Notes under the pieces: generated by a model
What the model saw: only the letters and a program-made list of their open reading frames with translations
Told to the model about the DNA's origin: nothing
The model's database searches: none
Program-made: the position numbers and the translations under genes
Part shown: one piece after another, positions 20,871 to 31,241 of the stretch
Layout of the letters: the number at the start of each line of letters is the position of its first letter
Numbering within the stretch: position 1 is the stretch's first letter
Assembly: GCA_963556195.1 (NCBI GenBank)
Contig: OY744525.1
Span: 42,094,076 to 42,158,075, forward strand
Source: Sepiola atlantica
Lineage: Eukaryota > Mollusca > Cephalopoda > Sepiida > Sepiolidae
Reading direction: 5' to 3'
DNA length: 64,000 bases

Positions 20871-21835
20871 GAGGTTTAGAGTTGGGACCAGAAGTTTCTT
20901 GGTTTTCTCAATTTTCTCAGGCAACACTGGGACACGGTCTTACTAGTAAAATATATTATAGTAAACATTTCATTAAAATTGGATAATTTTCTAATTTTTG
21001 GTGATTAGAAAACACAAACACATTGATTTGTTTCCAAATAGTAATCTCCTAGTTGGAGGCTGTTATAGATGAAGGAAAGCGAAAGCCCCTAGTAGAGGTA
21101 GTCATTTTGATGGTGAATGACCTTTGGAATCATTTGAGTCTCCATATGGTAGATGAATGACTTGATCATGTGACAAAGGAAATATTTTAAGTTAGATTTC
21201 AGTTGATTGCACTGAGAACAATGATTGGAATTACAAGCAGAGAGACTTGAACATCTTGACTTCTTGACTTTGCTCGACCTTCAGTCTAGAATCAGGATGA
21301 CTCCCTCAAAAATGCCACCCATGAAAACATCCATGAAATCTTTAATAATTGCAAAAGTGCTTTGATATTTCAAGTTTATGAAGAAGAATCATTTCATAGA
21401 AGATTAAAGTAAAGTAGTTCAAAAATGCCTTGGAATGTTCAAGAAAAGACAGTTCAAGAAAAGACAAAAATCAATGGTGACTGTGCAAGCTTGCTTTAAG
21501 AGAAACTTTCGATATTGTTAATATACAGACAAAAACTTGTGTATCGGTGAGTTCAAAATTCAAGACCTATGTGACAATCTTAAGGACAACAGAGCCGCTA
21601 CTTCATTCAGTGCCAAGAAAGAAGTATTTCAAAGTTATTATTATTTGTATGTTGTATACAAGTGTGCTTGCATGTTTGGAGTAAATCATTGAACAACGAT
21701 AAAACAAAGCCTGTTGGACATTCATGGCTAAAAATGAACAAGTCAGCCATAAACTGAAGTTTATTGTTACCAAATATGGTTGGATTGCAGAAAGGATTGT
21801 AAATTTTATTAATATTGAGTAGCATTTTTTTGGTC
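20871..21835. other. No gene recognised
   Basis: AT-rich sequence without family signatures. Short near-duplications (CAAGAAAAGACA twice at 21438-21465) only. Confidence 0.5.
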
Positions 21836-22000
21836 ATCTTTTTTGGGGGGAGAGGGGTGAAAGGAAGAGAAATCCTTCTAGACTACAGCAATTTTTATTT
21901 TTGCTGTCCCAATCTAGAGTGCCTATTTTTTTGAGAGAGCTTGATTTTCCCCACATTAAAACCAGACCTTGTGCCTGATTTTTCCCCTTAACGATGATGG
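21836..22000 (+). repeat. Dispersed SINE-like repeat
   Basis: AGAAATCCTTCTAGACTACAGC, CAATTTTTATTTTTGCTGTC, GAGTGCC and TTTTCCCCACATTAAAA recur at 49020-49185, and the first block also at 62748-62770. Confidence 0.6.
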
Positions 22001-22589
22001 AAAAATGAAAAAAAAAGGGCCTCCTACCTGGGGCAGTTTTGGATTTTCCCGCATCCCCATCACTCCATCCATCGTCAGTGTCAGAGGATACCAAACTATT
22101 GTGGCAGTTTGGTATCATGAACTGCCTCTGATCTCTTTCTTCGCCACCTATCTCCTGTAAAGACAAGAGAAGATTATATAGTCTCCAGTTTCGAGTGAAA
22201 ACATCATTCACATACTATGATAACAGCATGATTGTATCTTTCCATACTATGATAAGGCAAGTTGGACACAAGGTCATATTAAAGTGGAGCGCTCAAAGCT
22301 TTGTAATCAGCTAGGCAGATGCAATAAAATAACATCAGATCCCTTGGCGCTTCCCTACTTGGGTGACTAAATCCTCCAAAAATAGTCAGCCCTCTATCAT
22401 GAGTCAACCTTCAATACATGAATTTATTTTACGTGAATTACATATGAAAAAAAAAGACCCACTCTCTCTACTAATAAGTGATGACTGTGTATAATGTGTG
22501 CTTGTGACAGAAACCTACCTTATGTTGGAGTTTCCTTATCTGACACTAGTTGCCCTATCAAGACTTGAGAATTTAGTCTGCCCTATTGT
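22001..22589. other. No gene recognised
   Basis: Nothing identified; 22200-22260 contains a short repeated phrase CATACTATGATAA. Confidence 0.5.
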
Positions 22590-22745
22590 TTGTTTTTTAC
22601 TAGTGACTGGATGGAGGATATATGGATTTATACCTTACCATAGGGTATTAGTGAAAGGGATGCAATAGTGATGCAGGACTCAAACACGGAACACCGAGCC
22701 CACAGCTCTTGTTGGTAAACACAAACATTGGTGAAGTGAGGCATG
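22590..22745 (-). mobile_element. tRNA-type SINE fragment
   Basis: The minus strand reads AACAAGAGCTGTGGGCTCGG, then TGTTTGAGTCCTGCATC (B-box-like), then CACTAATACCCTATGGTAAG and GTATAAATCC. It matches the body of the SINE at 30885 (GGGCTCAAGTTCTG ... GATACCCTTGGGAAAGGTAT). Confidence 0.6.
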
Positions 22746-23599
22746 TGCTGACAGAGAGGAGCTAGTAGTTCTGAAAAATAAAATGGCGACAATTTTGGAA
22801 ATACAAAAAATGGTTACCCATTCTGTCCTATGATATATTGTCAAGAACTAGGTGATCATTTTCTGTTATATTTTTATAATAAAGTGAACCCCCACTCTAA
22901 CATCTAAAATATTTTAATTCTAAGTTTTCCAGGTATTTCTAGGGTGTCGACGTGTAATCACACACACACGAAAAAGATAATCATATTTTCATTTTTCCGA
23001 TGACAGTGAAGGAGTTTGCAGACGTTTCTGTGCAAAAACATTTATTTCTCGTAAACCCGACAAGGTTAGCTTTGCGATTTTGTCCATAGTGTACAATGCA
23101 TACAATAAAGGATGTGTACGAGTGTGTGCATGTGTGTGGAAGTTGAGGGAAATGTCTTATTAGAGGCGAAACAATAAGAATGAGGGAGAATTTTCTTGTG
23201 CATCCCTTATTATATCCACCGACTGTAGCGTCCTCTACCATCGAGGAAGAGGAGATAATTGGGTCTGAAACGCCCCCCCCCCCCTGTTGAATGTATATGT
23301 AAGTGTGTTGAAAAGGATAGGTAATGCTACAACAGCATGTGGGGGGGGGGGTAAGATTAAAATAAATATCAATATCTTTATTCTTAAAAAATCTTATCGA
23401 TATTCAATGTCATTTTAAAGCAAATTATACCATAATTAAAAAGATAACTTATTTCACATAAAAAGCGTATCAAAAGAGCGCGCAGGTAATTTACTTCAAA
23501 GTCTGAATCTCTCGTTAATTTTTTTCGTTGTTTTCTGCTGTTTAGTATAACCCCACCCCTCCAAATAATTAAAAAAAAAAATCCCTACACCTGCCAGTA
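22746..23599. other. No gene; C/G runs
   Basis: C-run at 23272-23284 and G-run at 23341-23351. No coding or repeat family identified. Confidence 0.5.
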
Positions 23600-23765
23600 T
23601 CATATATCTTTACAAAGTTACCATTCGCCTATGCATGGAGTATTGTTGTCACATCTGGGCTGGTGTACCGACTACTAGTCTCTCCCTCTTAGACAGGGTC
23701 CAAAAAAGAGCCCTAATCTAATAGATCCCACACTGTCTTCCAAGCTCCAACCCTTTTGCAACATT
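23600..23765 (+). pseudogene. LINE fragment
   Basis: TCTTTACAAAGTTACCATTC, TGCATGGAGTATTG and TCACATCTGGGCTGGTG, then GACAGGGTCCAAAAAAGAGC, match 20285-20390 of the LINE family (LYKVTIRxCMEYCCHIWAG). The start point is nearly the same as that of the + copy at 56350. Confidence 0.75.
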
Positions 23766-24600
23766 GATATATCTACTGAGTTCAATACTGTATTCAATTT
23801 ATATATGAAACAAAATCGTGCGTCAGAGATATTGTGGTGATGATGCAGAGAGACCATAGGATAAGTGGCCATGGCTGGCATGTGCCCGTCACAGAGAAAG
23901 AGAGAGTAACTGCATGCAGAGGCGAACTTAGGGCTCTCAGATTTCAAAAGCGATGGTTGAAGGGATGCGATTATGCAAAGTAGTCAGTATCTTTGGCAGC
24001 CGAAAAAGTGCTATAAAAAGGAGCAACATGATGATCTGAGGAGAGGTAGATGGTTGGAAACCAAACAGCTGGTGTCGTTTGTGGCTGGTTGTTCCATCGG
24101 CAAGATTTGTGTATTTTAGTAATTTGCTAATATAATTTGAGAGTTGTGCTAGGTATTTTTTTTATTTTTTTAATTTTAAAATTTTTAATTGTTATTTATT
24201 TATATTTTTTTTGACGCACGCTTCCAGCTTTCACTACAAGACATTCATTTTTTTAAACTGATAATAAAATTTCATATTCCTGGATTTTATTTTTTTATAT
24301 ATATTCAAAATAATTGTGTGGATTAATCTTGAAGGAAAGCACAACATAAATAAAGAAATAACTGCCATTTTAGTATTTAATTATTTAGTTAAATTAAGTA
24401 CACTTAGAAAATAGGTTGCAAATCCTGTTTTACATAAGTTTATGGCATTACGCTTTGAATCAATTTTAGTATTTATTTCATTTGATTAATATAATTTTTA
24501 CAAATATTTACACACAAAAAAGGAAATACGAAAATTAATAAATTAATCATTACAAATAACTGACTTTTTAACTTCCTTCTTATGTGTAATTAAACATAGT
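23766..24600. other. No gene recognised
   Basis: AT-rich; 24170-24600 is particularly A+T-rich. No signature seen. Confidence 0.5.
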
Positions 24601-24622
24601 AGTAGTAGTAGTAGTAGTAGTA

Positions 24623-24964
24623 TTGATTTACTCCTCTCCAGGAGTTAGGCAAAAGGCCAGTTTTTATCTTACTCCGACAAGTAAGCTGTAACCCAAGGTC
24701 GGGTCGGGAAAGTGGGGTTTAAAAAATTGCCTGGGCAGCCCCGTCGGCATTCCCCAGTAGGGGCGCCTCAGGCAGTAAGCAATAAACTTACTCCTCCCCA
24801 AAGAGGGGAGGCGAAGCCTGGGAGGGTGGACCTCCTAGAACTGCACAGGACAGACCCATAGACCGGCGTAAATTAAGCCCCGAAGGCCAAGACGATACCA
24901 GTCTATGGGGTGCAGTATCCATCGGAACAGATACTACACTTTGATCTTAGCCAAAAGGCCAAAA
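24623..24964 (-). mobile_element. U2-headed SINE, copy 4 (full head)
   Basis: On the minus strand: GGCCTTTTGGCTAAGATC, AAAGTGTAGTATCTGTTC, then the full body, ending GGAGAGGAGTAAATCAA. It is flanked on both sides by (AGT)n runs (about 24599-24622 and 24965-24981), consistent with a target duplication of the trinucleotide or insertion in a microsatellite. Close to the copies at 34372 and 58082. Confidence 0.85.
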
Positions 24965-25257
24965 AGTAGTAGTAGTAGTAGCCATATACACGTAACCTTC
25001 TCTTCGAAATCAAGTTACATTTAAAATGTTTTTCTTTGCTTAAAATATGATTTAAAATATATGAATATTTATACACAAATAAAATACATATGTAGACAGT
25101 AATATTGAAGGCAACAATATAAAATCAGATGATGAAAGTAAACACGAGCCTGTTCGATTTCACAGTTTTATTAATTTAAATTAATTAGCAAACGAACACT
25201 AGTGGCTGGCGTCTTCCTGTGTCTAGCCAAAACCTCAACGTGTAAGCATGTTCCAGC

Positions 25258-25590
25258 TGTTCCGATGGATACTACACCCCATAGACTGGTATTGTCTTGG
25301 CTTTCGGGGCTTGATTTACGATGGTCTATGGGTTTGTCCTATGCAGTACTAGGAGGTGCACCCTCCCAGGCTTTGCCTCCCCTCTTTGGGGAGGAGTAAG
25401 TTTATTGCTTATTGCCTGATGCGCCCCTACCGGGGAATGCCGACAGGGCTGCCCAGAGTGCTCATCTTCTCGGGTGCTGGCTTTTTAAGTCCCACTTTCC
25501 CGACTCGACCTTGAGTCACATCTTACCTTGTGGGAGTAAGATAAAACTGGCCTTGTGCCTAACCTCCTGGGGACCTGGGGAGGTAAATAA
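25258..25590 (+). mobile_element. U2-headed SINE, copy 5 (5'-truncated)
   Basis: Starts at CTGTTCCGATGGATACT, so the first ~38 bases of the U2 head are missing. The body and GGGGAGGTAAATAA end are kept, with a small internal deletion after GCTGCCCAG and a duplicated CTGGGGA near the end. No target duplication is obvious. Confidence 0.8.
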
Positions 25591-25769
25591 GTAAAAAGTC
25601 ACTTTTTAGTATGTTGTTATAATCTTCACTTTCTTTTTATTATTAATTCGTAGGTATTAGAGTTTTTTTAAAGTTCTTTTCTTTTTAGTATTTGTTATAA
25701 ACATAAAGAGTCTTTGAGGTTTAAACAAATAATTAATTCTTCCGAATAGGATCAACTTATTTAAGTTTA

Positions 25770-25774
25770 ATATG
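25770..25774. repeat. Target-site duplication, left
   Basis: ATATG, identical to 29979-29983 on the other side of the gypsy element. Confidence 0.85.
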
Positions 25775-25943
25775 TGTAATAAAAACTGGACGCCGAATAT
25801 AACTTAAGGATAAGCTTTATTTAACCATTTGTTGCTTAGCTAGACAAATAGTGTTTTAACATTCACTCTTAATATACACGAATGTAGAACATTCCATTAT
25901 TACTCCAAGGGGGAGACAGGCATCAATTATCTTTGTTACTACA
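25775..25943 (-). repeat. 3' LTR of the gypsy element
   Basis: 169 bp, TGTAATAAAAAC ... TTGTTACTACA on the + strand. Identical to 29810-29978. Confidence 0.95.
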
Positions 25944-25956
25944 TTCTCCCCCATCT
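25944..25956 (-). promoter_or_regulatory. Polypurine tract
   Basis: The minus strand reads AGATGGGGGAGAA immediately before the 3' LTR, the expected place and composition of the plus-strand primer for LTR retrotransposons. Confidence 0.85.
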
Positions 25957-25962
25957 ATCTTC

Positions 25963-28900
25963 TTATTCGTAGGGAACAAAATCATCCCATCGACCTGGCC
26001 TCCTGCGGGTTCTTTGAGGGCGTCTTGGTTGTTCGTGCCCGACATCCATTTCTAATCTAGGCTCCTCGGGACCTGACGACGTTTCTGGACTGTCTTGTGT
26101 TGCTGGTTTAGGGCTAAAATATCTTGCTCCAAATCGCTCTCGTTTTCTACGGCGCTTCGGTCGCTTGGTGTCTGAAGATTGAGTATCTGTCTCAGATATT
26201 GGGTGAAACCGCTTTCGTGGTACCCATCTGTCGTCCGAACTAGAGTCAGAGACGACTCTGTTAGTATATTCAGATTCGTTTTGTTGGGACTCTGAACTTG
26301 ACGTATCTGGCACACGATCACCTAAGAGGGTCGGACTTGTTCCACGAACCGGAGCTCTATATCCATCTGAAGCAGTTCTACGTTCATATACATTTCCTGC
26401 TGGGGCTAGATCCCTTAAGGAGACAGTAGATTGCCTTCCTTCTGAATTTCTGACCAGTGCATACTGAGGGTTCGCTTCGATTAATTGTACCTCGCTTACC
26501 AATGGGTCATGTTTACTATGACGAACATGACGTTTTAATAAAACTGTGCCAGGTTGTGCAAGCCACGAGGGAAGTGATGTGCCTGCTGAGCTTCGTCGTG
26601 GGAACGAGAAGAATCTCTCATGTGGGGTAGCGTTTGTCGCTGTACATAATAGAGTCCTAATAGCGTATAAGGCCATGGGGATGAGACTTTCCCAATCGGA
26701 GATCGGACTATTGCGATTTGCTGCCGCCAACTGTACTGTCTTCCATATTATACCATTGTATCTTTCGCACTGTCCGTTTCCTTGAGGATTGTGAGGAGTT
26801 GTTCTACTTACAGCTACTCTTTGTTCATGCAGAAACTGCTTGAGTTCGTCCGACATAAAAGCAGACCCACGATCTGAATGTATATATGCAGGCACTCCAA
26901 AAACGGCAAAAATGGAGCAGAGGCCTTGAATTACTGTTGCAGCCGTTACGTCTGGGCAGGGGATGACGAACGGAAATCTTGAGTACTCGTCTATTATTGT
27001 GAGCATGTATTTATTTTTAGTTTTAGAGGGTAAAGGGCCCTTAAAATCCAGGTTAAGTCTTTCAAAAGGCTGTGTGGCCTTAATGAGTGTTGCTGGAGGA
27101 GGTTTGTAGAACCTGGGCTTATTTTCTGCGCATATCCGACAAGAGTTCGTAATTCTTTTTACGTCTTCAACAGAATATGGCAAGTTTCTGCTCCTGACTA
27201 CGTGAATCATTCTTGTGATACCTGGGTGACACAATTCCCTGTGTATATACTGAAGATCATCTGAGCCAGTTACCAGGCCACACACCCTTGAAAGCGCGTC
27301 GACCGCGGCATTCTCCTTACCAGGGCGGTAAGTGACGTCAAAGGAGTAGCAAGAAAGCTCCATTCTCCATCTCGCTATTTTCTCGTTTTTTATTTTACTC
27401 GTTGTTTTTGGGTTAAACATAAACGAGACCGACTTTTGGTCAGTGATTAATTCAAAATGTCGGCCGATTAAGTAATGCCTCCATTTTCGTAATGCCTCAA
27501 CTATGGCGTACGCTTCTTTTTCTATTGCAGAGTGTCGTCGCTCGGATTTCGAAAGTGTTCTTGAAAAAAAAGCTACAGGACGACCGGATTGTCTCAGTGA
27601 GGCAGCTATCGCACAGTCGGAGGCATCCGTCTCAACTAATAGAGGGATAAAAGGATCCACAGCAGAAATGGCAGACTGAGCAATGTTCCTTTTCATGTTT
27701 TGAAATGCTCTGATGGCAGAACAGGACAACGGAAAAGTAGATACTTGTGTCAATGGGTGTATTTTTTCTGAAAAAGACGCAACCCATTGGGAGTAGTGAG
27801 CAAACATACCGAGGGCTCGTCGTAAAGAGGGCATGTTTCCAGGGATTGGTAATTCCATTAGCGGTTTCAGTCGCTCGGGATCCGGCGTCATGGTGCCATT
27901 TTTGACAATGTATCCCAATAATTTGATGCTTTTCAAGTTGTAGGAACATTTTTCACTGTTCAAAGTCAGATTATATTTCTTGACGGCAGCCATGAATCGT
28001 TTAAGGTTGTGGTCATGTTCAGCTTGGTTATGTCCGCATACTGTGACATTGTCTATATATGCAACAGTACCCTTCAATTTTTCATTGGAGATTATTTCAT
28101 CTATTACCCTCTGGAAGCTAGCCACACCATTTGTTATCCCAAAAGGAATTCGGCAGAACTGATATAGGCGACCGCAGGCCTCGAATGCCGTGTAGGGCTT
28201 ATCCTCTGGCTTGATAGGTACCTGATGGTAGGCACTTCTGAGATCTAAAGTACTGAAAGTGTGATATTTTGCAATATTAGAAATCATTTCGTCAATACGA
28301 GGCAGTGGATAGGCATCGAGTAATGTATATCTGTTGATGGTCTGGGAATAGTCAATGACCATCCTTTTCTTGTGATTTTCAGTGGCTGTTACGAGGACCT
28401 GTGCTCGCCATGGAGATTCACTTGGCTCTATAATTCCTTCCTTAAGTAGTTTTGTTACTTCTGCTGCTATGAACTGCTTGTCCGTTTCTGAATAGCGTCT
28501 TGATTTTATTGCTATTGGTTTGCAGTCAGGAGTTAAGTTTGTAAAAAGTGACGGGTGCCGCACTTTGACAGCTGCTAGTCCACATACGCTTAGGACTGGC
28601 TTGGGGCCACCAAAAGGAATTTCAACGCATGAATGTTGTTTTAGAAAATTGTGACCCAAAATCACTTCGCAGCAGAGGTTTTTCATTACTGATAATTTGA
28701 TCCCTTGATAGGAGTTTCCTTTTAGTTTCAGGTTAACCATGCAATATCCAATTACATGGGACGATAAAGATGAATTTGCCATTGATATTTGGTTGGAACA
28801 AGGAAATATTTCCCATTTATTTGCTTTTACAATACTGGCATTAATAAAACTTTCGGAACTGCCTGTATCAATAAGCGCATGAATAGTCAATCCATTGATT

Positions 28901-29790
28901 TTTACCCTCACGATTGTTTTTGAGAGGCAGCCGGGGAATGCAGCTGATATTGTAATTGGTGCTACAGTAGCAAGAGTAGCCGAACGTTTTTTTTGAGAAG
29001 CTGACCGGCAAACTTTCGAAAAATGTCCCTGCTTATCACACTTGTGGCATCTAACATCTCGAGCCGGGCAGGACGAACGAGCATGTATACGAAGGCCACA
29101 AAAGTAGCATGTGGATCCAGCTGAGGCGGCAGTGATAAGTTGTTCGTGATCGTTAGAAAGGGGGGTGGCAGCATCTTGGACAATGGAAGAATTTTGAACA
29201 TGCAGAGGAGGGGCTACGATAGCAGCTCCCAAAATATCGGGTTGTAAATAGAAGACAGACTGCTTCTGTGCCATGTCCAACGTTAGAGCTTGTTCATAAG
29301 CTGTTGGTAAGTCTAGGTTTTTATTCTCTAGTAGTCTTTGTCTTATTTGGTTGGACTGTATTCCATTAATAAATGCGTCCCTGATAAAAACATCTCTCGC
29401 TTGGTTCGCAGTTAAGGCTGTAAATTCACACTCGCGACTTAACGTCTTTAGAATCTGAAGGTATTGTTCAAGGCTTTCTTCTGGTTGTTGACGCCGGGTA
29501 GCAAGTAAATGTCTAGCAAAAATAGTATTTTTTTTCTTTACAAACATGGCTTCTAAAATGTCCACCGCAGTTTCATAATTTTCACATTCAGATAAATTTC
29601 TATAAATAGCAGTAGAGACATGATGTAAAAGAAGGGTATATTTCTCAGTACCTGTTAAAGCCGCGTTTGAAGATAACTGTAGAGCTGTAAGGAATCCTTC
29701 GAACATTTTTCTCCAATGCCGCCATTTGTCAGTAGATTCCGAGTCGGCCGTATCAAGGTCTAGACGATCGGGTTTCAAGTAACGTTCCAT
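25963..29790 (-). CDS. Ty3/gypsy Gag-Pol polyprotein
   Basis: 1275 residues in one frame, no gag/pol frameshift. Residues 1-220: Gag-like (helical, no motif). Two CCHC zinc knuckles: C228-C231-H236-C241 and C248-C251-H256-C261. Aspartic protease: DTGS at 308-311 and ILG at 377-379. Reverse transcriptase about 440-610: motif A Asp516 (LDLRSAYHQV) and motif C Y-I-D-N at 578-581, where Asn581 replaces the usual second Asp. RNase H: D722, E757 or E759, D784 and D831. Integrase: H850, H855, C884 and C887 zinc site, then D915, D973 and E1009 (35 residues between the last two, DD35E). The C-terminal ~170 residues are Ser/Glu-rich with a basic stretch near 1209-1219 and no clear chromodomain. Order PR-RT-RH-IN is Ty3/gypsy. 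The ATG lies 19 bases after the 5' LTR. Intact, so probably functional; the Asn581 effect is unknown. Confidence 0.97.
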   Translation of the reverse strand: MERYLKPDRLDLDTADSESTDKWRHWRKMFEGFLTALQLSSNAALTGTEKYTLLLHHVSTAIYRNLSECENYETAVDILEAMFVKKKNTIFARHLLATRRQQPEESLEQYLQILKTLSRECEFTALTANQARDVFIRDAFINGIQSNQIRQRLLENKNLDLPTAYEQALTLDMAQKQSVFYLQPDILGAAIVAPPLHVQNSSIVQDAATPLSNDHEQLITAASAGSTCYFCGLRIHARSSCPARDVRCHKCDKQGHFSKVCRSASQKKRSATLATVAPITISAAFPGCLSKTIVRVKINGLTIHALIDTGSSESFINASIVKANKWEIFPCSNQISMANSSLSSHVIGYCMVNLKLKGNSYQGIKLSVMKNLCCEVILGHNFLKQHSCVEIPFGGPKPVLSVCGLAAVKVRHPSLFTNLTPDCKPIAIKSRRYSETDKQFIAAEVTKLLKEGIIEPSESPWRAQVLVTATENHKKRMVIDYSQTINRYTLLDAYPLPRIDEMISNIAKYHTFSTLDLRSAYHQVPIKPEDKPYTAFEACGRLYQFCRIPFGITNGVASFQRVIDEIISNEKLKGTVAYIDNVTVCGHNQAEHDHNLKRFMAAVKKYNLTLNSEKCSYNLKSIKLLGYIVKNGTMTPDPERLKPLMELPIPGNMPSLRRALGMFAHYSQWVASFSEKIHPLTQVSTFPLSCSAIRAFQNMKRNIAQSAISAVDPFIPLLVETDASDCAIAASLRQSGRPVAFFSRTLSKSERRHSAIEKEAYAIVEALRKWRHYLIGRHFELITDQKSVSFMFNPKTTSKIKNEKIARWRMELSCYSFDVTYRPGKENAAVDALSRVCGLVTGSDDLQYIHRELCHPGITRMIHVVRSRNLPYSVEDVKRITNSCRICAENKPRFYKPPPATLIKATQPFERLNLDFKGPLPSKTKNKYMLTIIDEYSRFPFVIPCPDVTAATVIQGLCSIFAVFGVPAYIHSDRGSAFMSDELKQFLHEQRVAVSRTTPHNPQGNGQCERYNGIIWKTVQLAAANRNSPISDWESLIPMALYAIRTLLCTATNATPHERFFSFPRRSSAGTSLPSWLAQPGTVLLKRHVRHSKHDPLVSEVQLIEANPQYALVRNSEGRQSTVSLRDLAPAGNVYERRTASDGYRAPVRGTSPTLLGDRVPDTSSSESQQNESEYTNRVVSDSSSDDRWVPRKRFHPISETDTQSSDTKRPKRRRKRERFGARYFSPKPATQDSPETSSGPEEPRLEMDVGHEQPRRPQRTRRRPGRWDDFVPYE

Positions 29791-29809
29791 AACGAATGGT
29801 TAAATAAAT
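29791..29809 (-). promoter_or_regulatory. Candidate self-primer binding site
   Basis: The minus strand here, directly after the 5' LTR, is ATTTATTTAACCATTCGTT. It does not begin TGG, so it does not look like a tRNA 3'-end complement. Instead it is complementary at 17 of 18 positions (14 contiguous) to AACAAATGGTTAAATAAA inside the LTR (29851-29868). This is the geometry of Tf1/sushi-type self-priming, in which the start of the RNA folds back onto the binding site. Inference, not shown experimentally. Confidence 0.6.
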
Positions 29810-29978
29810 TGTAATAAAAACTGGACGCCGAATATAACTTAAGGATAAGCTTTATTTAACCATTTGTTGCTTAGCTAGACAAATAGTGTTTTAACATTCA
29901 CTCTTAATATACACGAATGTAGAACATTCCATTATTACTCCAAGGGGGAGACAGGCATCAATTATCTTTGTTACTACA
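29810..29978 (-). repeat. 5' LTR of the gypsy element
   Basis: 169 bp. In the sense direction, TTAAAA lies about 28 bases upstream of AACAAATGG, a plausible TATA-type promoter if transcription begins there. AATAAA follows 11 bases inside that putative R region and could act as the polyadenylation signal. Confidence 0.9.
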
Positions 29979-29983
29979 ATATG
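29979..29983. repeat. Target-site duplication, right
   Basis: ATATG, matching 25770-25774. Confidence 0.85.
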
Positions 29984-30285
29984 AAAAATGATTTCCTTTT
30001 TTCCTTCTTGAATTTTAGACCGGTCTTCAAACAAAAAGTCCAATTTACAAACTCCTTTTCAGAATTTCGAACAGGAACGATCATTTTACGTTAAACTTAC
30101 ATAGCAAACAACACCTTCTAAAGATTGAACAGTGAAGTTTTGAAAAAAAAAAAATCCGGAGATTTAAAGAAAAATGAAATAAACATTTTAGAGAGTGGTA
30201 AAGAATTCTACAAGAAATATCAAATCCAGGGACATCATTTTAAAATAATGAATGGATCGACCGTAATCAAAGACGACCTGAAGGC
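29984..30285. other. No gene recognised
   Basis: AT-rich sequence flanking the gypsy element. The phrase TTTACGTTAAACTTACATAGCAAAC recurs, varied, at 30505-30530 and 51218-51242, so dispersed repeat fragments are present. Confidence 0.5.
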
Positions 30286-30289
30286 CCCC

Positions 30290-30515
30290 CCCCTTTTCAT
30301 TGGCTACTCTACTGATATGTAGGGGAGGACTCCACCCCTTTCTCTGGATTGCTCCACTTACTCTTGATCCTCGCCTTATAATATTGAGTGTTTAGCAAAG
30401 AGACACTAAGTACCGTTTTTTTTTCCTTAAAGTCTTTGGTATAATTCGATCGAGAACTGAACCCACGTCTCCTCGACCCTTAGCGACCACTCTAACCATT
30501 ATGATTTTACGTTAT
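30290..30515 (-). mobile_element. tRNA-derived SINE
   Basis: The minus strand begins AATGGTTAGAGTGGTCGCTA (A-box region), then GACGTGGGTTCAGTTCTCG (B-box region) at tRNA spacing. It continues to GAATTATACCAAAGACTTTA and a body ending near CCTACATATCAGTAGAG. Best tRNA-like head of the window, but a full cloverleaf is not kept. Confidence 0.7.
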
Positions 30516-30884
30516 ACATACATAGCAAACTACCTCCCCCACGCACACTCCTAAAAATGGAACATTAAAAAAAAATGTATTCTGACAATTTTCTGTTCAA
30601 TCGATAGTGATCCGAAGATATATATTTTTTTAATTACAAAAATTGTAGAGGGATGAGAGAGACGTGAAGACACATTTTACTTTTATTTTTTATTAATCTT
30701 TGTAGACAAATATTTAATTTATTTCAATAAATTTATTACACAAAAAACATTGACACTAATATCGAAGAGAATTTAAAGATTTTTTCTATGGTCCATATAA
30801 ACCCTCAGTCAGTGTAAAATATTATTTTCCCTGTATCTTAATACAAGTGAATATATTTACTAATCGATATAATATATATATATA
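30516..30884. other. No gene recognised
   Basis: AT-rich; a short TA run at 30870-30885 precedes the next SINE. Confidence 0.5.
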
Positions 30885-31210
30885 TGGAGGTGACATGTAG
30901 TGGTTACAGGCGTAGACTATGGGCTTGGTGTACTGGGCTCAAGTTCTGTTGGAGGTACTGCATCAATTTCTCTGATACCCTTGGGAAAGGTATGAATCCT
31001 TCCAACTATGGATTAAATAGTAGGATAGACTAAACTCTAAGGCCTCGCTTGTGCAACTAATCTAGGAGAAGGAAATCTCTGAAATAACACCAGTCTTTCT
31101 CTACTTATCCAGAATTGTTTCCAGTGGTCCTAGACTTCTCCTCAAGCCGATTCAGAAGAAGTGCGGTTGTTGATTGTGCAATCCTTGCTTCACTATAGGA
31201 TCTGCAAGCT
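30885..31210 (+). mobile_element. tRNA-type SINE, copy A
   Basis: Head TGACATGTAGTGGTTACAGG (A-box-like) and GGGCTCAAGTTCTGTTGG (B-box-like). Body GATACCCTTGGGAAAGGTAT, then AGGAGAAGGAAATCTCTGAA, then TGTTTCCAGTGGTCCTAGAC and GATTGTGCAATCCTTGCTTC. The second half equals the body under the 5S head at 17150. Confidence 0.7.
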
Positions 31211-31241
31211 AGATTTGAGTTCTATCGGGGCTATTTCTTAT

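Larger units (their letters stand above)
25775..29978 (-). mobile_element. Complete young Ty3/gypsy retrotransposon
   Basis: 4204 bp, transcribed from the minus strand. Two 169-bp LTRs (25775-25943 and 29810-29978) are identical by reading and have TG...CA ends. A perfect 5-bp target duplication (ATATG) flanks them, and one uninterrupted 1275-codon gag-pol frame fills all but 19 bases on each internal side. Identical LTRs imply very recent insertion, and everything needed for autonomous transposition appears present. There is no env-like frame. Compactness and a short LTR distinguish it from typical 5-7 kb gypsy elements. Confidence 0.95.

Noticed and set aside
21836..22211. 125-codon minus-strand frame
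   Set aside because: Overlaps a dispersed repeat (also at 49010) and has no recognised domain.
30290..30515. Possible tRNA gene
   Set aside because: A and B boxes are recognisable but acceptor and anticodon stems do not form; a SINE body follows.
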